Assembly (NCBI RefSeq): GCF_009296025.1
Contig: NZ_CP045178.1
Span: forward strand, 2,170,001-2,234,000
Direction: 5' to 3'
From: Streptomyces tsukubensis
Lineage (GTDB): Bacteria > Actinomycetota > Actinomycetes > Streptomycetales > Streptomycetaceae
DNA: 64,000 nt
The notes beneath the pieces are model-generated. The model was not told the DNA's origin. It did no database searches and saw only the letters and a list, made by a program, of their open reading frames with translations. Below are positions 50,796 to 59,738 of the stretch, in pieces. Numbering within the stretch: position 1 is the stretch's first letter; each line of letters begins with the position of its first letter. The translations under genes and the position numbers were made by a program.

Positions 50796-52189
50796 CAGCC
50801 ACCACCGGCGTCAAGGGCGCGCCTGCCCCGAAACAGCTCGGCAGCGACGACTACTCGCTCTCCCGCGTCCCGCGCGACAAGCGCATCGGCTTCTGGACGA
50901 TGCTGCTCCAGTGGCTGGCGCAGTCCGGTTCGATCTCGCAGTTCACGCTGGGCGCCACCATCGGCGTCGGCATGTCCTTCGGGCAGGCGTTCCTCGCCTT
51001 CACCCTCGGCGCGGTGACCCTGGAGATCGTGATCTTCGCGATCGGCATGGCCGGGATGCGCGAGGGACTCGCGACACCGATGCTCACCCGCTGGGTCGGC
51101 TTCGGCCGCAACGGCTCCGCGCTGGTCAGCTTCGTCATCGCGGTCAGCCTCGTCGGCTGGTTCGGCGTGCAGAACAGCATCTTCGGCGACAGCGTGTCGT
51201 CCCTCGTGGGCGGCCCCGCCTGGATCTGGTGTGTGGTCGCGGGGCTCATCGTCACCGTCCTGGTGATCTTCGGCTTCCGCTACATGGCCGTCTTCGCCAA
51301 GATCGTCACACCGCTCTTCTTCGGGCTGGTCGCCTGGTCGGTCATCCGCACCCTGAGCGACCACTCCTTCTCCGACCTGATCCACTCGCCGCCGCCCGGC
51401 GCGCACATCTCGCTGGCCGTCGCGGCCACCGCCATCGCGGGCGGCTACATGACGGGCGCGATCGTCTCCCCCGAGATGACCAGGTACAACAAGAAGAGTT
51501 CGCACGTCTTCCTGCAGAGCGCGTCCTCGATGATCCTCTCCGAGTACCTCGTCGGCATGACGGGCGTCGTCCTCGCCCACCTGGTCAAGAGCAGCGAGGT
51601 CTCCAGCATCGTGCTCTCCACCTCGGGCGTGATCGGCGTACTGGTGGTACTGATGTCCACCGCCAAGGTCAACGACTGGAACCTGTACGGCTCGTCGCTC
51701 GGCGTCGTCAACTTCTTCCAGGTCGTCTTCGGCAAGCGGCTGCACCGGGGCGCGGTCACCATCGTCCTCGGCCTCGCGGGCACGGTCCTCTCCGCGGTCG
51801 GCATCATGACCCACTTCACGGAGTTCCTGTCCCTGCTCGGCGTCGCCATCCCGCCCATCGGCGGCATCATCGTGGCCGAGTACTGGTTCGTCCGGCGGAT
51901 GCGCAAGCCGCTGGACGACACGCGTGAGGGGCAGACCCTGCCCGCCACCGCGCCGACCTGGGTTCCGATGTCCATCGTCATCTGGATCGCGGCCTTCTGC
52001 GTCGGCAAGTTCTACGACGGCTTCATACCGGCGCTCAACTCGCTGATCACCGCCTTCGTGCTCTACACCGTCCTGGGCCTGCTCGGCTGGATCAAGCCGT
52101 ACGGCACCTCGGCCCTCGACTCCGACAGGGAGGACAGGGGCGCCCCCGCGCCCGGAGCCTCCGACACCACCCCCGTGGGAGCAGCATGA
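50792..52189 (+). CDS. NCS1-family cytosine permease-like transporter
   Basis: A 465-residue, 12-helix transporter of the NCS1/CodB family. Typical features are SLSRVPRDKRIGFWTMLLQW, the first-helix GSISQFTLGATIGVGMSF and SPEMTRYNKKSSHVFLQSAS. It overlaps both neighbours by ATGA, so it is translationally locked to DUF1177 and the M20 hydrolase. NCS1 proteins import nucleobases, hydantoins and related small heterocycles. The pairing with amidohydrolase-type enzymes suggests uptake of a ring or amide compound that is then cleaved. Confidence 0.9.
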   Translation: MTATTGVKGAPAPKQLGSDDYSLSRVPRDKRIGFWTMLLQWLAQSGSISQFTLGATIGVGMSFGQAFLAFTLGAVTLEIVIFAIGMAGMREGLATPMLTRWVGFGRNGSALVSFVIAVSLVGWFGVQNSIFGDSVSSLVGGPAWIWCVVAGLIVTVLVIFGFRYMAVFAKIVTPLFFGLVAWSVIRTLSDHSFSDLIHSPPPGAHISLAVAATAIAGGYMTGAIVSPEMTRYNKKSSHVFLQSASSMILSEYLVGMTGVVLAHLVKSSEVSSIVLSTSGVIGVLVVLMSTAKVNDWNLYGSSLGVVNFFQVVFGKRLHRGAVTIVLGLAGTVLSAVGIMTHFTEFLSLLGVAIPPIGGIIVAEYWFVRRMRKPLDDTREGQTLPATAPTWVPMSIVIWIAAFCVGKFYDGFIPALNSLITAFVLYTVLGLLGWIKPYGTSALDSDREDRGAPAPGASDTTPVGAA

Positions 52190-53514
52190 ACACCCCCGCC
52201 ACCGGCCCCGTCCCCCTTCCCGCCTCCGAGGAGGCGCAGCGCGAGGTGGTCGAGCTCTGCGCCGAGCTGATCCGTTTCGACACCTCCAACCCGACCAGCG
52301 ACGAGCGCGCCTGCGCCGACTGGGTGGTGGAGCGGCTCGCCGAGGTCGGTATCGACTCGGAGCTGATCGAGAGCGCTCCAGGGCGCGCCAGCGTCTTCGC
52401 CAGAATCGCCGGGGCCGATCCGACGCGGGGTGCCCTGCTGGTCCACGGGCACCTGGACGTGGTCCCCGCGGACGCGTCCGAGTGGCAGGTGCCGCCGTTC
52501 TCCGGCGAGATCAGGGACGGCTACCTGTGGGGCCGCGGCGCCATCGACATGAAGGACACGGTGGCCGTGATGCTCGCCACCGCCCGTCACTTCGCGCGCA
52601 CCGGCACCCGTCCGGCCCGTGACCTGGTGCTCGCCTTCCTGGCCGACGAGGAGGCCGGAGGGAAGTTCGGCGCGCACTGGCTGGTCGAGCACCGTCCCGA
52701 GCTGTTCGAAGGTGTCACGGAGGCGATCGGTGAGGGCGGCGGTTTCTCCTTCGCCATCGACTCCACCCGCAGGCTCTACCCCATCGAGAACGCCCAGCGC
52801 GGCATGGCCTGGATGGAGCTGACGGCGACCGGCCGGGCGGGCCACGGTTCCTCCCCCAACGACGAGAACGCCGTCACCGACCTCGCGGAATCGCTCACCA
52901 GGATCGGCAGGCACACCTTCCCCATCCGGCTCATCGAGCCGGTAAGGGAGCTGCTCGCCGAGGCCGCGCGGCTGTACGGCGTCGAGTTCGACGAGGACGA
53001 CATCGAGGGCAGCCTCGCCCGGCTCGGCCCCGTCTCGGAGTTCATGCAGGTGGTGCTCCGCAACTCCGCCAACCCGACGATGCTCCAGGGCGGCTACCAG
53101 ACCAACGTCATCCCCGGCCGGGCCACCGCCCGCGTCGACGGCCGTTTCCTGCCCGGTCACGAGCAGGAGCTGATCGACACGATCGACGAGCTGCTGCTGC
53201 CCTCCGTGTCGCGGGAGTGGGTCAACCACGACCTGGCGATGGAGACGGCCTTCGAGGGTCCCCTCGTCGACGCGATGTGCGACGCGGTGCGCGCCGAGGA
53301 CCCGGACGGACACCCCGTGCCGTACTGCAACCCCGGAGGCACCGACGCCAAGGCCTTCACCCACCTCGGCATCCGCTGCTTCGGTTTCAAGGGGCTGAAG
53401 CTGCCGCACGACCTCGACTACGGCCGGCTCTTCCACGGGGTGGACGAGCGGGTTCCGCTGGAGGGGCTGCGGTTCGGCGTGCGGGTCATGACCCGGCTTC
53501 TGCAGAGCTGCTGA
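52186..53514 (+). CDS. M20 family metallo-hydrolase/peptidase
   Basis: A 442-residue zinc hydrolase of the ArgE/DapE/ACY1 group. Metal ligands are in LLVHGHLDVVPAD, WGRGAIDMKDTVAVM (bridging Asp), LADEEAGGKFGAHW (catalytic Glu) and the C-terminal RLFHGVDERVP. The dimerisation lid lies around residues 200-310 (GRAGHGSSPNDENAVTDLA). Substrates in this family are N-acyl amino acids, carbamoyl compounds or dipeptides. Third gene of the coupled operon. Confidence 0.92.
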   Translation: MNTPATGPVPLPASEEAQREVVELCAELIRFDTSNPTSDERACADWVVERLAEVGIDSELIESAPGRASVFARIAGADPTRGALLVHGHLDVVPADASEWQVPPFSGEIRDGYLWGRGAIDMKDTVAVMLATARHFARTGTRPARDLVLAFLADEEAGGKFGAHWLVEHRPELFEGVTEAIGEGGGFSFAIDSTRRLYPIENAQRGMAWMELTATGRAGHGSSPNDENAVTDLAESLTRIGRHTFPIRLIEPVRELLAEAARLYGVEFDEDDIEGSLARLGPVSEFMQVVLRNSANPTMLQGGYQTNVIPGRATARVDGRFLPGHEQELIDTIDELLLPSVSREWVNHDLAMETAFEGPLVDAMCDAVRAEDPDGHPVPYCNPGGTDAKAFTHLGIRCFGFKGLKLPHDLDYGRLFHGVDERVPLEGLRFGVRVMTRLLQSC

Positions 53515-53533
53515 AACCCGGGGCCTTCACACG

Positions 53534-53627
53534 CGGGGCCTTCGCGTGCGCGGAGCCTTCGCGTGCGCGGAGCCTTCGCTTGCGCGGAGCCTTCGCGTGC
53601 GCGGAGCCTTCGCGTGCGCGGAGCCTT
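53534..53627. repeat. 17-bp tandem repeat, about 5-6 copies
   Basis: The unit GCGTGCGCGGAGCCTTC repeats head-to-tail just after the M20 hydrolase stop codon. One copy has GCTTGC in place of GCGTGC. A 17-bp period gives long repeat frames on both strands that are not genes. Confidence 0.92.
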
Positions 53628-53796
53628 CCCACACGGGTGCCGCCGACGCACAGCCGCCGGCCCTCCCGTCGGCCGCCCCACACGTGCTGACCTGGGGCAG
53701 CCGACCCGCCCGCACGCCCCCGCCGTCCCGTACGGCGGGGGCGTGCGGCACGATGGGCGACCGCGTAGACCGGCCCCCCACCCCGCAGGAGGACCC

Positions 53797-54465
53797 ATGC
53801 CCGTCGACCACAGCCCGATCCCCGCGCCCGATGTGCTGTCCGCATTCGAGGCCGCCAAGGGCTTCATGCCGCTCAACGAGGGACTCGCCCTGTACGCGGC
53901 GGCCACGGAGGCCGCCCGGCTCGGCCTGCCCCTCCTTGAGGTCGGCACGTACTGCGGGCGCTCCACGCTCCTGCTCGCCGACGCGGCGCGCGCGGGCGGG
54001 GTACTCGCCGTCACCGTCGACCACCACAGGGGCAGCGAGGAGCAGCAGCCGGGGTGGGAGTACCACGACCCGGCGACCGTCGACCCTCGGACGGGTGTGA
54101 TGGACACGCTGCCCGCCTTCCGCCGCACCCTGTACGAGGCAGGGCTTGAGGACCATGTGATCGCGGTCGTCGGCCGCTCCCCGCAGGCCGCCTCCGTATG
54201 GGCGCGCCCCTTGGGTCTGGTCTTCATCGACGGCGGTCACACCGACGCCCACGCGAGCGCCGACTACGGCGGCTGGGTCCCGCATCTCGCACCCGGCGGG
54301 CTGCTGGTGATCCACGACGTCTTCCCCGACCCGGCCGACGGGGGCCAGGCGCCGTACCGCGTCTACCTCAGGGCTCTGGAGTCCGGGGCGTTCACCGAGA
54401 TCACAGTGACCGACTCGCTGCGCGTACTGCGGCGTAAGGGCGCGGACGACCTGGCGCGCGGTTAG
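53797..54465 (+). CDS. Class I SAM-dependent methyltransferase-like protein
   Basis: A 222-residue protein with ATG 53797 after AGGAGGA. The SAM site is GLPLLEVGTYCGRSTLLLAD, followed by AVTVDHHRGSEEQQPGWEYH and GLVFIDGGHTDAHASADYGG. This is the macrocin-O-methyltransferase/CmcI-like pattern in which Asp in IDGGH helps bind metal. LAPGGLLVIHDVFPDP completes the fold. It ends nine bases before the amidase gene. The substrate is unknown. Confidence 0.85.
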   Translation: MPVDHSPIPAPDVLSAFEAAKGFMPLNEGLALYAAATEAARLGLPLLEVGTYCGRSTLLLADAARAGGVLAVTVDHHRGSEEQQPGWEYHDPATVDPRTGVMDTLPAFRRTLYEAGLEDHVIAVVGRSPQAASVWARPLGLVFIDGGHTDAHASADYGGWVPHLAPGGLLVIHDVFPDPADGGQAPYRVYLRALESGAFTEITVTDSLRVLRRKGADDLARG

Positions 54466-54474
54466 CATCACAGC

Positions 54475-55515
54475 GTGTCGTACGACAGCCCGGACCAATC
54501 GCCCCGTCCGCAGTTCCCTCCTCCATCCGACCGCCCGAGGCCACGCCGGTTCGGTGCCAGGCACGCCGCCGTGGCCGTCGCCGCGCTGGTGCCCGCCGCG
54601 TTCGCGGGCTGGCTCCTGTGGCAGGCGACCGGCTCGGGGGGTGACGACGGCCCCGAGAAGGCGCTCCCGCTGCCGAGCCCGTCGTCGTCCGCCTCCGCGG
54701 ACCGTCCAGGAGCCCCGACCTCCGCGAGTTCCCCTTCCTCGTCGTCCGCGTCGGAGAAGGACAAGGACAACAAGGGCGGCGACAAGGACGCCAAGGCGTC
54801 GGACAGCGGCGACCCCACCGCCTCCGCTCCCGCCCGTGGTGGGCCGCTGAGCGGCAAGGTCGTCGTCATCGACCCCGGGCACAACATCGGCAACAGGAAC
54901 CACGCCACCGAGATCAACAAGCAGGTGAACGTCGGCACCGGTCACAAGGAGTGCGACACGACGGGCACCTCGACCAACGCGGGTTACGCGGAGGCCACGT
55001 TCACCCTGGACGTCGCCCACCGGATGCGGACGCTGCTGGAGAAGCAGGGCGCCACAGTGAAGCTGACCCAGGACGGCGACCGGCCGTGGGGGCCGTGCGT
55101 GGACGAGCGGGCCAGGATCGGCAACAAGGCCGAGGCGGACGCGGTGGTGTCGGTGCACGCGGACGGGGCCGGTGAGGGCAACCGAGGCTTCCATGTCATC
55201 CTGCCCGCCTCGGTGAACGCGGGCGGCGCCGACACCCGCGCCATCGTGGGCCCGTCGCGGGAGTTGGGCGAACGTGTCGTCGGTCTCTTCGTACGGGCGA
55301 CGGGAACCGCGCCCTCCAATTACATCGGTTCAGGCACAGGCATCGATGTGCGCAAGGACCTCGGTGGGCTCAATCTCTCCACTGTTCCCAAGGTGTTCAT
55401 CGAGTGCGGCAACATGCGCGACGCGCAGGATTCCCGCAATCTGACGAGCGGCGCGTGGCGGCAGAAGGCGGCTCAGGGAATCACGGACGGAATCGCGTCA
55501 TTCCTGAAGAAATGA
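54475..55515 (+). CDS. N-acetylmuramoyl-L-alanine amidase (Amidase_3)
   Basis: A 346-residue envelope protein with GTG 54475. A short cytoplasmic tail precedes a membrane anchor (AAVAVAALVPAAFAGWLLW), then a Ser/Lys/Asp-rich linker of ~70 residues and the zinc amidase domain. Ligands and catalytic Glu are in VVVIDPGHNIGNRNH, AEATFTLDVAHRMRTLLE, VVSVHADGAGEGNRG and KVFIECGNMRD. It cleaves the amide between muramic acid and the stem peptide of peptidoglycan outside the membrane, for remodelling or division. Confidence 0.93.
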   Translation: MSYDSPDQSPRPQFPPPSDRPRPRRFGARHAAVAVAALVPAAFAGWLLWQATGSGGDDGPEKALPLPSPSSSASADRPGAPTSASSPSSSSASEKDKDNKGGDKDAKASDSGDPTASAPARGGPLSGKVVVIDPGHNIGNRNHATEINKQVNVGTGHKECDTTGTSTNAGYAEATFTLDVAHRMRTLLEKQGATVKLTQDGDRPWGPCVDERARIGNKAEADAVVSVHADGAGEGNRGFHVILPASVNAGGADTRAIVGPSRELGERVVGLFVRATGTAPSNYIGSGTGIDVRKDLGGLNLSTVPKVFIECGNMRDAQDSRNLTSGAWRQKAAQGITDGIASFLKK

Positions 55516-55797
55516 CAGGACGGCGCCACACCTTGCGGGCAGTCGCCCCGCGGTGGCGATTCGAACGGGGTCGATCAACCCGGCGGACGGCCGGGGGACC
55601 CCCGCGATAGTGTCGCCGGAGGATCGTGGGCCTCTCCCGCGCTCGGACCGACCGGCACATGGGGGGTGGAAGAAGGAGCCCCGCGACGCCGCCCCCATGT
55701 ACCGGTCGGGCTTTTGACACCGCTCGAACGGCGATGGCGACAGCGACGCCCTCGCCGCCCCCTCACCGACGTTGTGACGACTGATGAAGGACCTGAA

Positions 55798-56652
55798 GTG
55801 AATATCCGCTCTCTCACTAGAGGCGACGGCGTGGTGATCGGAGCAGCGGTGTTGCTGTTCATCGCTTCGTTCCTCGCCACACTGAGCGTCGACGGTGCCT
55901 CCGGCGACATCGACCTGCCGAATGCCTGGGACAACCTCGGCCTGGTGATGGGCGTCTACGTGGCCGGCATCATCGGCGCGGCGCTGATCGTCCTGTCCCG
56001 TGTGCTGCCGCAGCCCCGCAAGGTCGCGGGGCTCGAACTCGGTCAGTTCGGCGTCGCCCTCACGGTGTTCTCCGCGTGGACCGCGTTCTGGTCGATCCTC
56101 GACGCGACGGGTGTGGCGGACGACTCGCGTGTGAGCGCGGGCATCGGCCTGATCCTCGGCCTGATCGCCGCGCTGGTACTCGCCGCCGCCGCCGTCGCCA
56201 CCCCGCTCGTCCCCGCCCTCAAGGCGGCACTGATCAGCGCCCCCCGCCCGGCCGCCCCGCAGCCCTACGGCGGGCAGCCGCCGACGGGTTACGGCTACCC
56301 GGGCCAGCAGCAGCCGGGAGCCGGTTACGGCTATCCGGGCCAGCCCCAGCAGGGGCAGCAGCCGCCCTACGGCCAGCAGCCCTCGCAGGGCGGCGCCCAC
56401 CCGCACGGCCAGCAGCCGCCCCAGCCGGCCGCCGCGACCCCGCAGCCCGCCGCCGAGTTCGCGCCGTTCTGGTTCGCCGTGCCCGTGCCGCGTTCGCTGT
56501 ACGGCGAGGACGGTGCCCCCACGCCGATCGCCGAACTCGCGCCCGGCACCTGGTATCTGGCGATCGAACAGCGCGGTCCCGGACTCGTCGTACAGACCCC
56601 GGACGGCCGCCGCGGTGTCCTCCAGGACACGACAGGCATCCAGCGGGGCTGA
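55798..56652 (+). CDS. DUF5336-type four-helix membrane protein with PGQQ-rich tail
   Basis: A 284-residue protein, GTG 55798 with GAAGGA upstream. Four hydrophobic helices (residues ~12-135, for example GVVIGAAVLLFIASFLATLS) are followed by a Pro/Gly/Gln/Tyr-rich tail (YGYPGQQQPGAGYGYPGQPQ) and then a small C-terminal domain (FWFAVPVPRSLYGEDG to the end). This matches the actinobacterial DUF5336 layout. Function unknown. A perfect 22-bp hairpin ends the transcript. Confidence 0.85.
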   Translation: MNIRSLTRGDGVVIGAAVLLFIASFLATLSVDGASGDIDLPNAWDNLGLVMGVYVAGIIGAALIVLSRVLPQPRKVAGLELGQFGVALTVFSAWTAFWSILDATGVADDSRVSAGIGLILGLIAALVLAAAAVATPLVPALKAALISAPRPAAPQPYGGQPPTGYGYPGQQQPGAGYGYPGQPQQGQQPPYGQQPSQGGAHPHGQQPPQPAAATPQPAAEFAPFWFAVPVPRSLYGEDGAPTPIAELAPGTWYLAIEQRGPGLVVQTPDGRRGVLQDTTGIQRG

Positions 56653-56663
56653 CCCCCATCTCT

Positions 56664-56714
56664 CGTTCATGCCGCGGGGCCCGCTTCAGGTGAGCGGGCC
56701 CCGCGGCATGAACG
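56664..56714. terminator. Perfect 22-bp bidirectional hairpin
   Basis: Arms 56664-56685 and 56693-56714 are perfectly complementary (CGTTCATGCCGCGGGGCCCG plus CT) around a 7-base loop. It lies between the convergent DUF5336 gene and the lipoprotein gene and can terminate both. Confidence 0.92.
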
Positions 56715-56726
56715 GGGACGTGCGGG

Positions 56727-57293
56727 TCAGCCGCCGCTGAGCTGCTTCGTCGAGGGCACCTTGTCCTTGACCTCGGCGCCCGCGCTCCTGCCCGCGCCCT
56801 TCACGGAGTTGATGACCGAGTCGAACGACCCGACGGCGCCGCCCGCGTCCTCGCCCTTGCGGAGCTTGGACGGCAGGTTCTTGAGCGCGTCGATACCCGA
56901 GGTCAGCGGGGCGACGGCCTTGGAGAGCAGCGGATCGCCCTTGGCGTTCTTGGACGCGGCCTTGAGCCTGTTGTACGAGAAGACGCCCGCCAGACCCGCC
57001 TTGACCAGGGCGAACTTACGGCCCTTGGCGCCCTTCTTGAAGGTGCCCGCGCGGTAGGGCTTCACGATCCAGCGGTAGGTCGCGCCCGCGGCGAGCCCCG
57101 CGTTGGCGACGAACCGGGTCTTGGCGAGCCGCTGCTTCTGCGCCGAGGCGGAGGCGGTGGGCGTACCGGTCGACATGCTGTTGGGCGAGACCGCGGAATC
57201 GGTGTCGGCGCCGCAGGCCGTGGCGCCGAGCAGCAGCGCACAACACAGCGTCAGAGCCATGAGCACGCGCCGGTGAGCTGCGGGAAAGGCCAC
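56727..57293 (-). CDS. Putative lipoprotein of unknown function
   Basis: A 188-residue exported protein. GTG 57293 is chosen because GGAGGACC lies just upstream; ATG 57260 is possible. The signal peptide ends with lipobox LLGATAC. The mature part is Lys/Ala/Gly-rich and helical (AKTRFVANAGLAAGATYRWI, LVKAGLAGVFSYNRLKAASK), ending in a polar tail. Streptomycete homologues are known but have no assigned function. Confidence 0.8.
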   Translation of the reverse strand: MAFPAAHRRVLMALTLCCALLLGATACGADTDSAVSPNSMSTGTPTASASAQKQRLAKTRFVANAGLAAGATYRWIVKPYRAGTFKKGAKGRKFALVKAGLAGVFSYNRLKAASKNAKGDPLLSKAVAPLTSGIDALKNLPSKLRKGEDAGGAVGSFDSVINSVKGAGRSAGAEVKDKVPSTKQLSGG

Positions 57294-57437
57294 GGCTGGT
57301 CCTCCAGGACGTACGGTCACGAGGGCGCGGGCCCCGCTGCGGGAACCCCAGAGGCAGCTTCACCCCCGGCGTACGCCCCCGCCACCGGTACACCGCCGTC
57401 CGGGTTTCACGCGCGCACAAGCGGCAACACGCCGCAC

Positions 57438-57722
57438 ATGTCTCCTCGAAGCCGTTCTCACCCCGCAGGCCGGATCATCGCGGTCGTCGCGGATGTCATG
57501 GCAGTGATACTCGGGCTGTGGATCCTGATGTATCTCCTGGACGCGAACCGCGCCAACGACTTGGTGCGGTTCGTCCACGACGCGGCCGACTGGCTGGCGG
57601 GCTGGTCCCGTGACCTGTTCACCTTCGACAAGGAATGGGCCAGGGTCGTCGCGGGCTACGGTCTCGCCGCCGTGGTGTACCTGTTCGTCGGGCACGCCAT
57701 CGCGGGCCGCGTGAACCACTGA
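57438..57722 (+). CDS. Small membrane protein, two predicted helices
   Basis: About 94 residues from ATG 57438; in-frame upstream starts exist back to 57273, and no clear ribosome site marks any of them. Hydrophobic segments are IIAVVADVMAVILGLWILMY and AGYGLAAVVYLFVGHAIAG, separated by a polar loop (DANRANDLVRFVHDAADWLA). It resembles small streptomycete membrane proteins of unknown function. It is divergent from the lipoprotein gene. Confidence 0.7.
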   Translation: MSPRSRSHPAGRIIAVVADVMAVILGLWILMYLLDANRANDLVRFVHDAADWLAGWSRDLFTFDKEWARVVAGYGLAAVVYLFVGHAIAGRVNH

Positions 57723-57756
57723 CGGGGGCCGCGGGGACCGGAGCCAGGACGGCCGA

Positions 57757-57786
57757 GGCGGCGCGGCCCCGAAGAGTCGCGCCGCC
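57757..57786. terminator. 9-bp GC hairpin between convergent genes
   Basis: GGCGGCGCG at 57757-57765 pairs with CGCGCCGCC at 57778-57786 around a 12-base loop. It lies between the small membrane protein and the cyclase-fold gene, which converge. Confidence 0.6.
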
Positions 57787-57803
57787 CCTCCCCTACCGCC
57801 GTG

Positions 57804-58889
57804 TCACTCCCCCGCCGCACAGCACTCGTTCTCGGCGTCGAGCCCCTCGGGCAGCCGCTCCCCGCTGAAGACCGCGCAGGTCGCCTCCTCGCCGCCGAGC
57901 GCCGCGACGGCGAGGAGCAGCGAACCGGCGGTCCAGGTGGTCTGCTCCCTCGGCCACACCGCCCGGTCCTCGAAGACGTACCCCGTCCAGTACATGCCGG
58001 TGGCGGGGTCACGGAGGTGGCCGAGGTCCTGGAGGATCTCCAGGGCCCGGTCCGATTCGCCCATCACCCAGAGAGTCAGGGCGAGTTCGGCGCTCTCGCC
58101 GCCGGTGACCCAGGGGTTGGGCAGTACGCACCGCACGCCGAGGCCGGGCACGACGAAGCCGTCCCAGCCCTCCTCGATCCTGGCCTTCGCCTCGCCGCCG
58201 GTGACGGCGCCCGCGAGGACCGGGTAGTACCAGTCCATCGAGTAGCGGCTCTTGTCGAGGAACCGCTCGGGGTGGCGGCGGATCGCGTGGCCGAGGACGC
58301 CGGTGGCCAGTTCCCAGTCCGGTTGTGGCTCTTCGCGCTGTTCCGCGATGGCGAGGGCGCAGCGCAGCGCCTGGTGGATGGAGGAACTGCCGGTGAGCAG
58401 CCCGTCCCGCACGGCGGTTCCGTCCGCCTCGCGTTTCCAGCCGATCTCGCCGCCCGGTTGCTGGAGGGCGAGGACGAACTCGACCGCGGCGAAGACGCAC
58501 GGCCACATGCCGTCGAGGAAGGTGTCGTCGCCGGTCGCGAGGTAGTGGTGCCAGACGCCGACCGCCACGTACGCGCAGAAGTTGGACTCCTTGGCACGGT
58601 CGGTGGGTTCCCGCGCGTCCCCGTCGGCGTAGGCCGCGTACCAGGAGCCGTCCGGGTTCTGGTGCCTCGCGAGCCATGCGTAGGCGAGGGCGGCGGCTCT
58701 GTGCTCACCGGCCGCGTCCAGTGCCATCCCCGCCTCGGTGTGGTCCCAGGGGTCGAGGTGGTGGCCGCGGAACCAGGGGATCGCGCCGTCGGGGCGCTGC
58801 CCCGCGAGGATGCCCGCGACGGTCTCCGCCGCCTGCTCGGCGGTGAGGACCCCGGGCAGGACGAGGTGTTCTGTCCGGTCCGCCGTCAC
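57804..58889 (-). CDS. Prenyltransferase/terpene-cyclase-fold (alpha/alpha barrel) protein
   Basis: A 361-residue protein, GTG 58889 overlapping the methyltransferase stop (GTGA). Its repeated helical pairs with QNPDGSW- and GGEIGW-type turns fit the alpha/alpha-toroid fold of prenyltransferases, squalene cyclases and some glycosidases. Examples are LARHQNPDGSWYAAYADGD, NPWVTGGESAELALTLWVM and REQTTWTAGSLLLAVAALGG. The DxDD-type cyclase motif is not evident, so enzymatic activity is uncertain. It is the last gene of the GT4/methyltransferase operon. Confidence 0.75.
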   Translation of the reverse strand: MTADRTEHLVLPGVLTAEQAAETVAGILAGQRPDGAIPWFRGHHLDPWDHTEAGMALDAAGEHRAAALAYAWLARHQNPDGSWYAAYADGDAREPTDRAKESNFCAYVAVGVWHHYLATGDDTFLDGMWPCVFAAVEFVLALQQPGGEIGWKREADGTAVRDGLLTGSSSIHQALRCALAIAEQREEPQPDWELATGVLGHAIRRHPERFLDKSRYSMDWYYPVLAGAVTGGEAKARIEEGWDGFVVPGLGVRCVLPNPWVTGGESAELALTLWVMGESDRALEILQDLGHLRDPATGMYWTGYVFEDRAVWPREQTTWTAGSLLLAVAALGGEEATCAVFSGERLPEGLDAENECCAAGE

Positions 58890-59641
58890 CGGGCGTCCGT
58901 CAGGGAACCCGTGGCGGGGACCCCGGGCAGGTGCGGCTTGGTGGCGTAGGCGACGAAACTCTTGCCGAGCAGCGGGTTGAGTGCCTGCTCCGCGACCCGG
59001 GTGGCCAGCGGCTTCTTCATGATGTCCCAGACCAGCAGCTTGTGGTACGCCCGCACGGGCAGCGCCTTGTCGTTGTCGACGCCGAAGGCGCACTTCAGCC
59101 ACCAGTAGGGGCTGTGCAGCGCGTGGGCGTGGTGGCTGCCGTAGGGCCGGAGTCCCGCCTCGCGCATCTTGCGGACCAGTTCGTCGGCGCGGTAGATGCG
59201 GATATGGCCGCCCTCCACCTCGTGGTAGGCGTCGGAGAGGGCCCAGCAGACCTTCTCCGGGCCGTAGCGGGGGACGGTGACGGCTATCCGGCCGCCTGGC
59301 CGCAGAACCCTGACCATCTCGGCCAGTACGCCCTTGTCGTCGTGGATGTGCTCCATGACCTCGGAGATGATCACGACGTCGAAGGACTCGTCGGGGAAGG
59401 GCAGGGCGAGCGCGTCACCCTCCATGGCGGTGGCGGTGGCGCCCGCGGGGACCTCGCCCTCGGCCTTCATCGCCGCGAACCATGTGGCGACCTCGCGGAT
59501 CTCCTCGGCGTTCCGGTCGAGGGCGACGACCTGGGCGCCGCGCCGGTAACACTCGAAGGCGTGCCGTCCCGCGCCACAGCCCAGGTCGAGCACACGGTCG
59601 CCCGGGGCGAGCGGAAAACGGGAGAAGTCGACGGTCAGCAC
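58886..59641 (-). CDS. Class I SAM-dependent methyltransferase
   Basis: A 251-residue protein. GTG 59641 gives the standard family start LTVDFSRFPLAPGDRVLDLG. The SAM motif is VLDLGCGAGRHAFECYRRGA, with EGDALALPFPDESFDVVIIS and MVRVLRPGGRIAVTVP behind it. The C-terminal third (HALHSPYWWLKCAFGVDNDK) is specific to an actinobacterial group found with GT4 and cyclase-fold genes. The substrate is unknown; a lipid or isoprenoid glycoconjugate would fit the neighbours. Confidence 0.9.
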   Translation of the reverse strand: MLTVDFSRFPLAPGDRVLDLGCGAGRHAFECYRRGAQVVALDRNAEEIREVATWFAAMKAEGEVPAGATATAMEGDALALPFPDESFDVVIISEVMEHIHDDKGVLAEMVRVLRPGGRIAVTVPRYGPEKVCWALSDAYHEVEGGHIRIYRADELVRKMREAGLRPYGSHHAHALHSPYWWLKCAFGVDNDKALPVRAYHKLLVWDIMKKPLATRVAEQALNPLLGKSFVAYATKPHLPGVPATGSLTDAR

Positions 59642-59738
59642 GTGGACCTGCTTTCGCGGTCGGGGGATGCGGGGGCCTCGGCGGCCGGCGGGCGGGAGGG
59701 GGAAAGGTCGGGGCGGGGGGCGGCGGGCGGCCGAGGAG

